From Planctomycetota bacterium (GTDB taxonomy: Bacteria > Planctomycetota > Brocadiia > Brocadiales > Brocadiaceae): a stretch of 5,842 nt of DNA. Under the pieces are notes generated by a model, which was not told the DNA's origin, did no database searches, and saw only the letters and a program-made list of their open reading frames with translations. This document shows, in pieces, positions 5,796 to 5,842 of the stretch. The translations under genes were made by a program, and so were the position numbers. Numbering within the stretch: position 1 is the first letter of the stretch; each line of letters begins with the position of its first letter. The DNA lies in contig JAHFOW010000183.1 in NCBI GenBank assembly GCA_023261465.1, forward strand, positions 1-5,842. The letters are read 5' to 3'.

Positions 5796-5842
5796 ATGAA
5801 AATTTTTATTCGAGTTGTATGCATTCCCATAGCGGTAACCTT
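5796..5842 (+). CDS. Possible first codons of a divergent, exported protein cut by the right edge
   Basis: From ATG 5796 the frame is open to the window end and reads MKIFIRVVCIPIAVT, 15 residues resembling the start of a signal peptide (Lys/Arg followed by a hydrophobic run). A candidate promoter lies just upstream. There is no convincing Shine-Dalgarno, and 15 codons are too few to prove coding. It would be transcribed divergently from the DUF362 gene, leaving a shared intergenic region of 95 bp. Confidence 0.25.
   Translation, partial: MKIFIRVVCIPIAVT

Noticed and set aside
5603..5830. 75-codon minus-strand frame overlapping the 5' end of the DUF362 gene
   Set aside because: It has low-complexity AT-driven composition (Ile/Lys/Phe/Tyr), covers the promoter region and overlaps the well-supported Tat signal in another frame. 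No ribosome site or recognisable domain.

Overview
This window looks like bacterial chromosome from an organism with a Gram-negative-type envelope. It encodes a predicted lipoprotein, an exported rhodanese and a Tat-dependent protein. The gene set (tandem SagB-type oxidoreductase, MoeB/ThiF-like E1, single-domain rhodanese, Tat-exported DUF362 protein, BNR-repeat protein) and the moderately AT-rich spacers remind me of anammox-type Planctomycetes (Brocadiales). That is an impression from family resemblance, not a demonstrated assignment. I see no insertion sequences, CRISPR arrays, tRNAs, rRNAs or integrase genes.

Layout: (1) bases 1-833, + strand, the C-terminal part of a BNR/Asp-box (sialidase-like) beta-propeller protein cut by the left edge, closed by a strong intrinsic terminator at 863-896. 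(2) 946-1509, +, a small lipoprotein of unknown function. (3) 1591-3165, +, a 524-residue protein with two SagB/ThcOx-type nitroreductase domains in tandem. (4) 3207-3662, -, an exported single-domain rhodanese. (5) 3686-4501, -, a MoeB/ThiF/HesA-family adenylyltransferase; 4 and 5 form a two-gene minus-strand operon transcribed from 5 to 4 with a good promoter at 4589-4617. (6) 4669-5700, -, a Tat-signal DUF362 protein. (7) From about 5796 rightward, +, possibly the first codons of a divergent gene cut by the right edge.

Working together: only the MoeB-like/rhodanese pair is a convincing functional unit (sulfur or sulfur-carrier chemistry). The rhodanese carries an export signal, however, which would put the two proteins on opposite sides of the membrane. 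The SagB-like gene converges on this pair but has no YcaO cyclodehydratase or precursor peptide in view, so a RiPP pathway is not supported here.

The most interesting signals are regulatory. Two genes (DUF362 and, less clearly, the SagB-like gene) lack a Shine-Dalgarno sequence and have promoter boxes ending 6-7 nt before the ATG, which predicts leaderless mRNAs. A terminator-like hairpin also lies between the moeB-like promoter and its start codon, a possible attenuator. I do not see a clearly new multi-gene system in this window.
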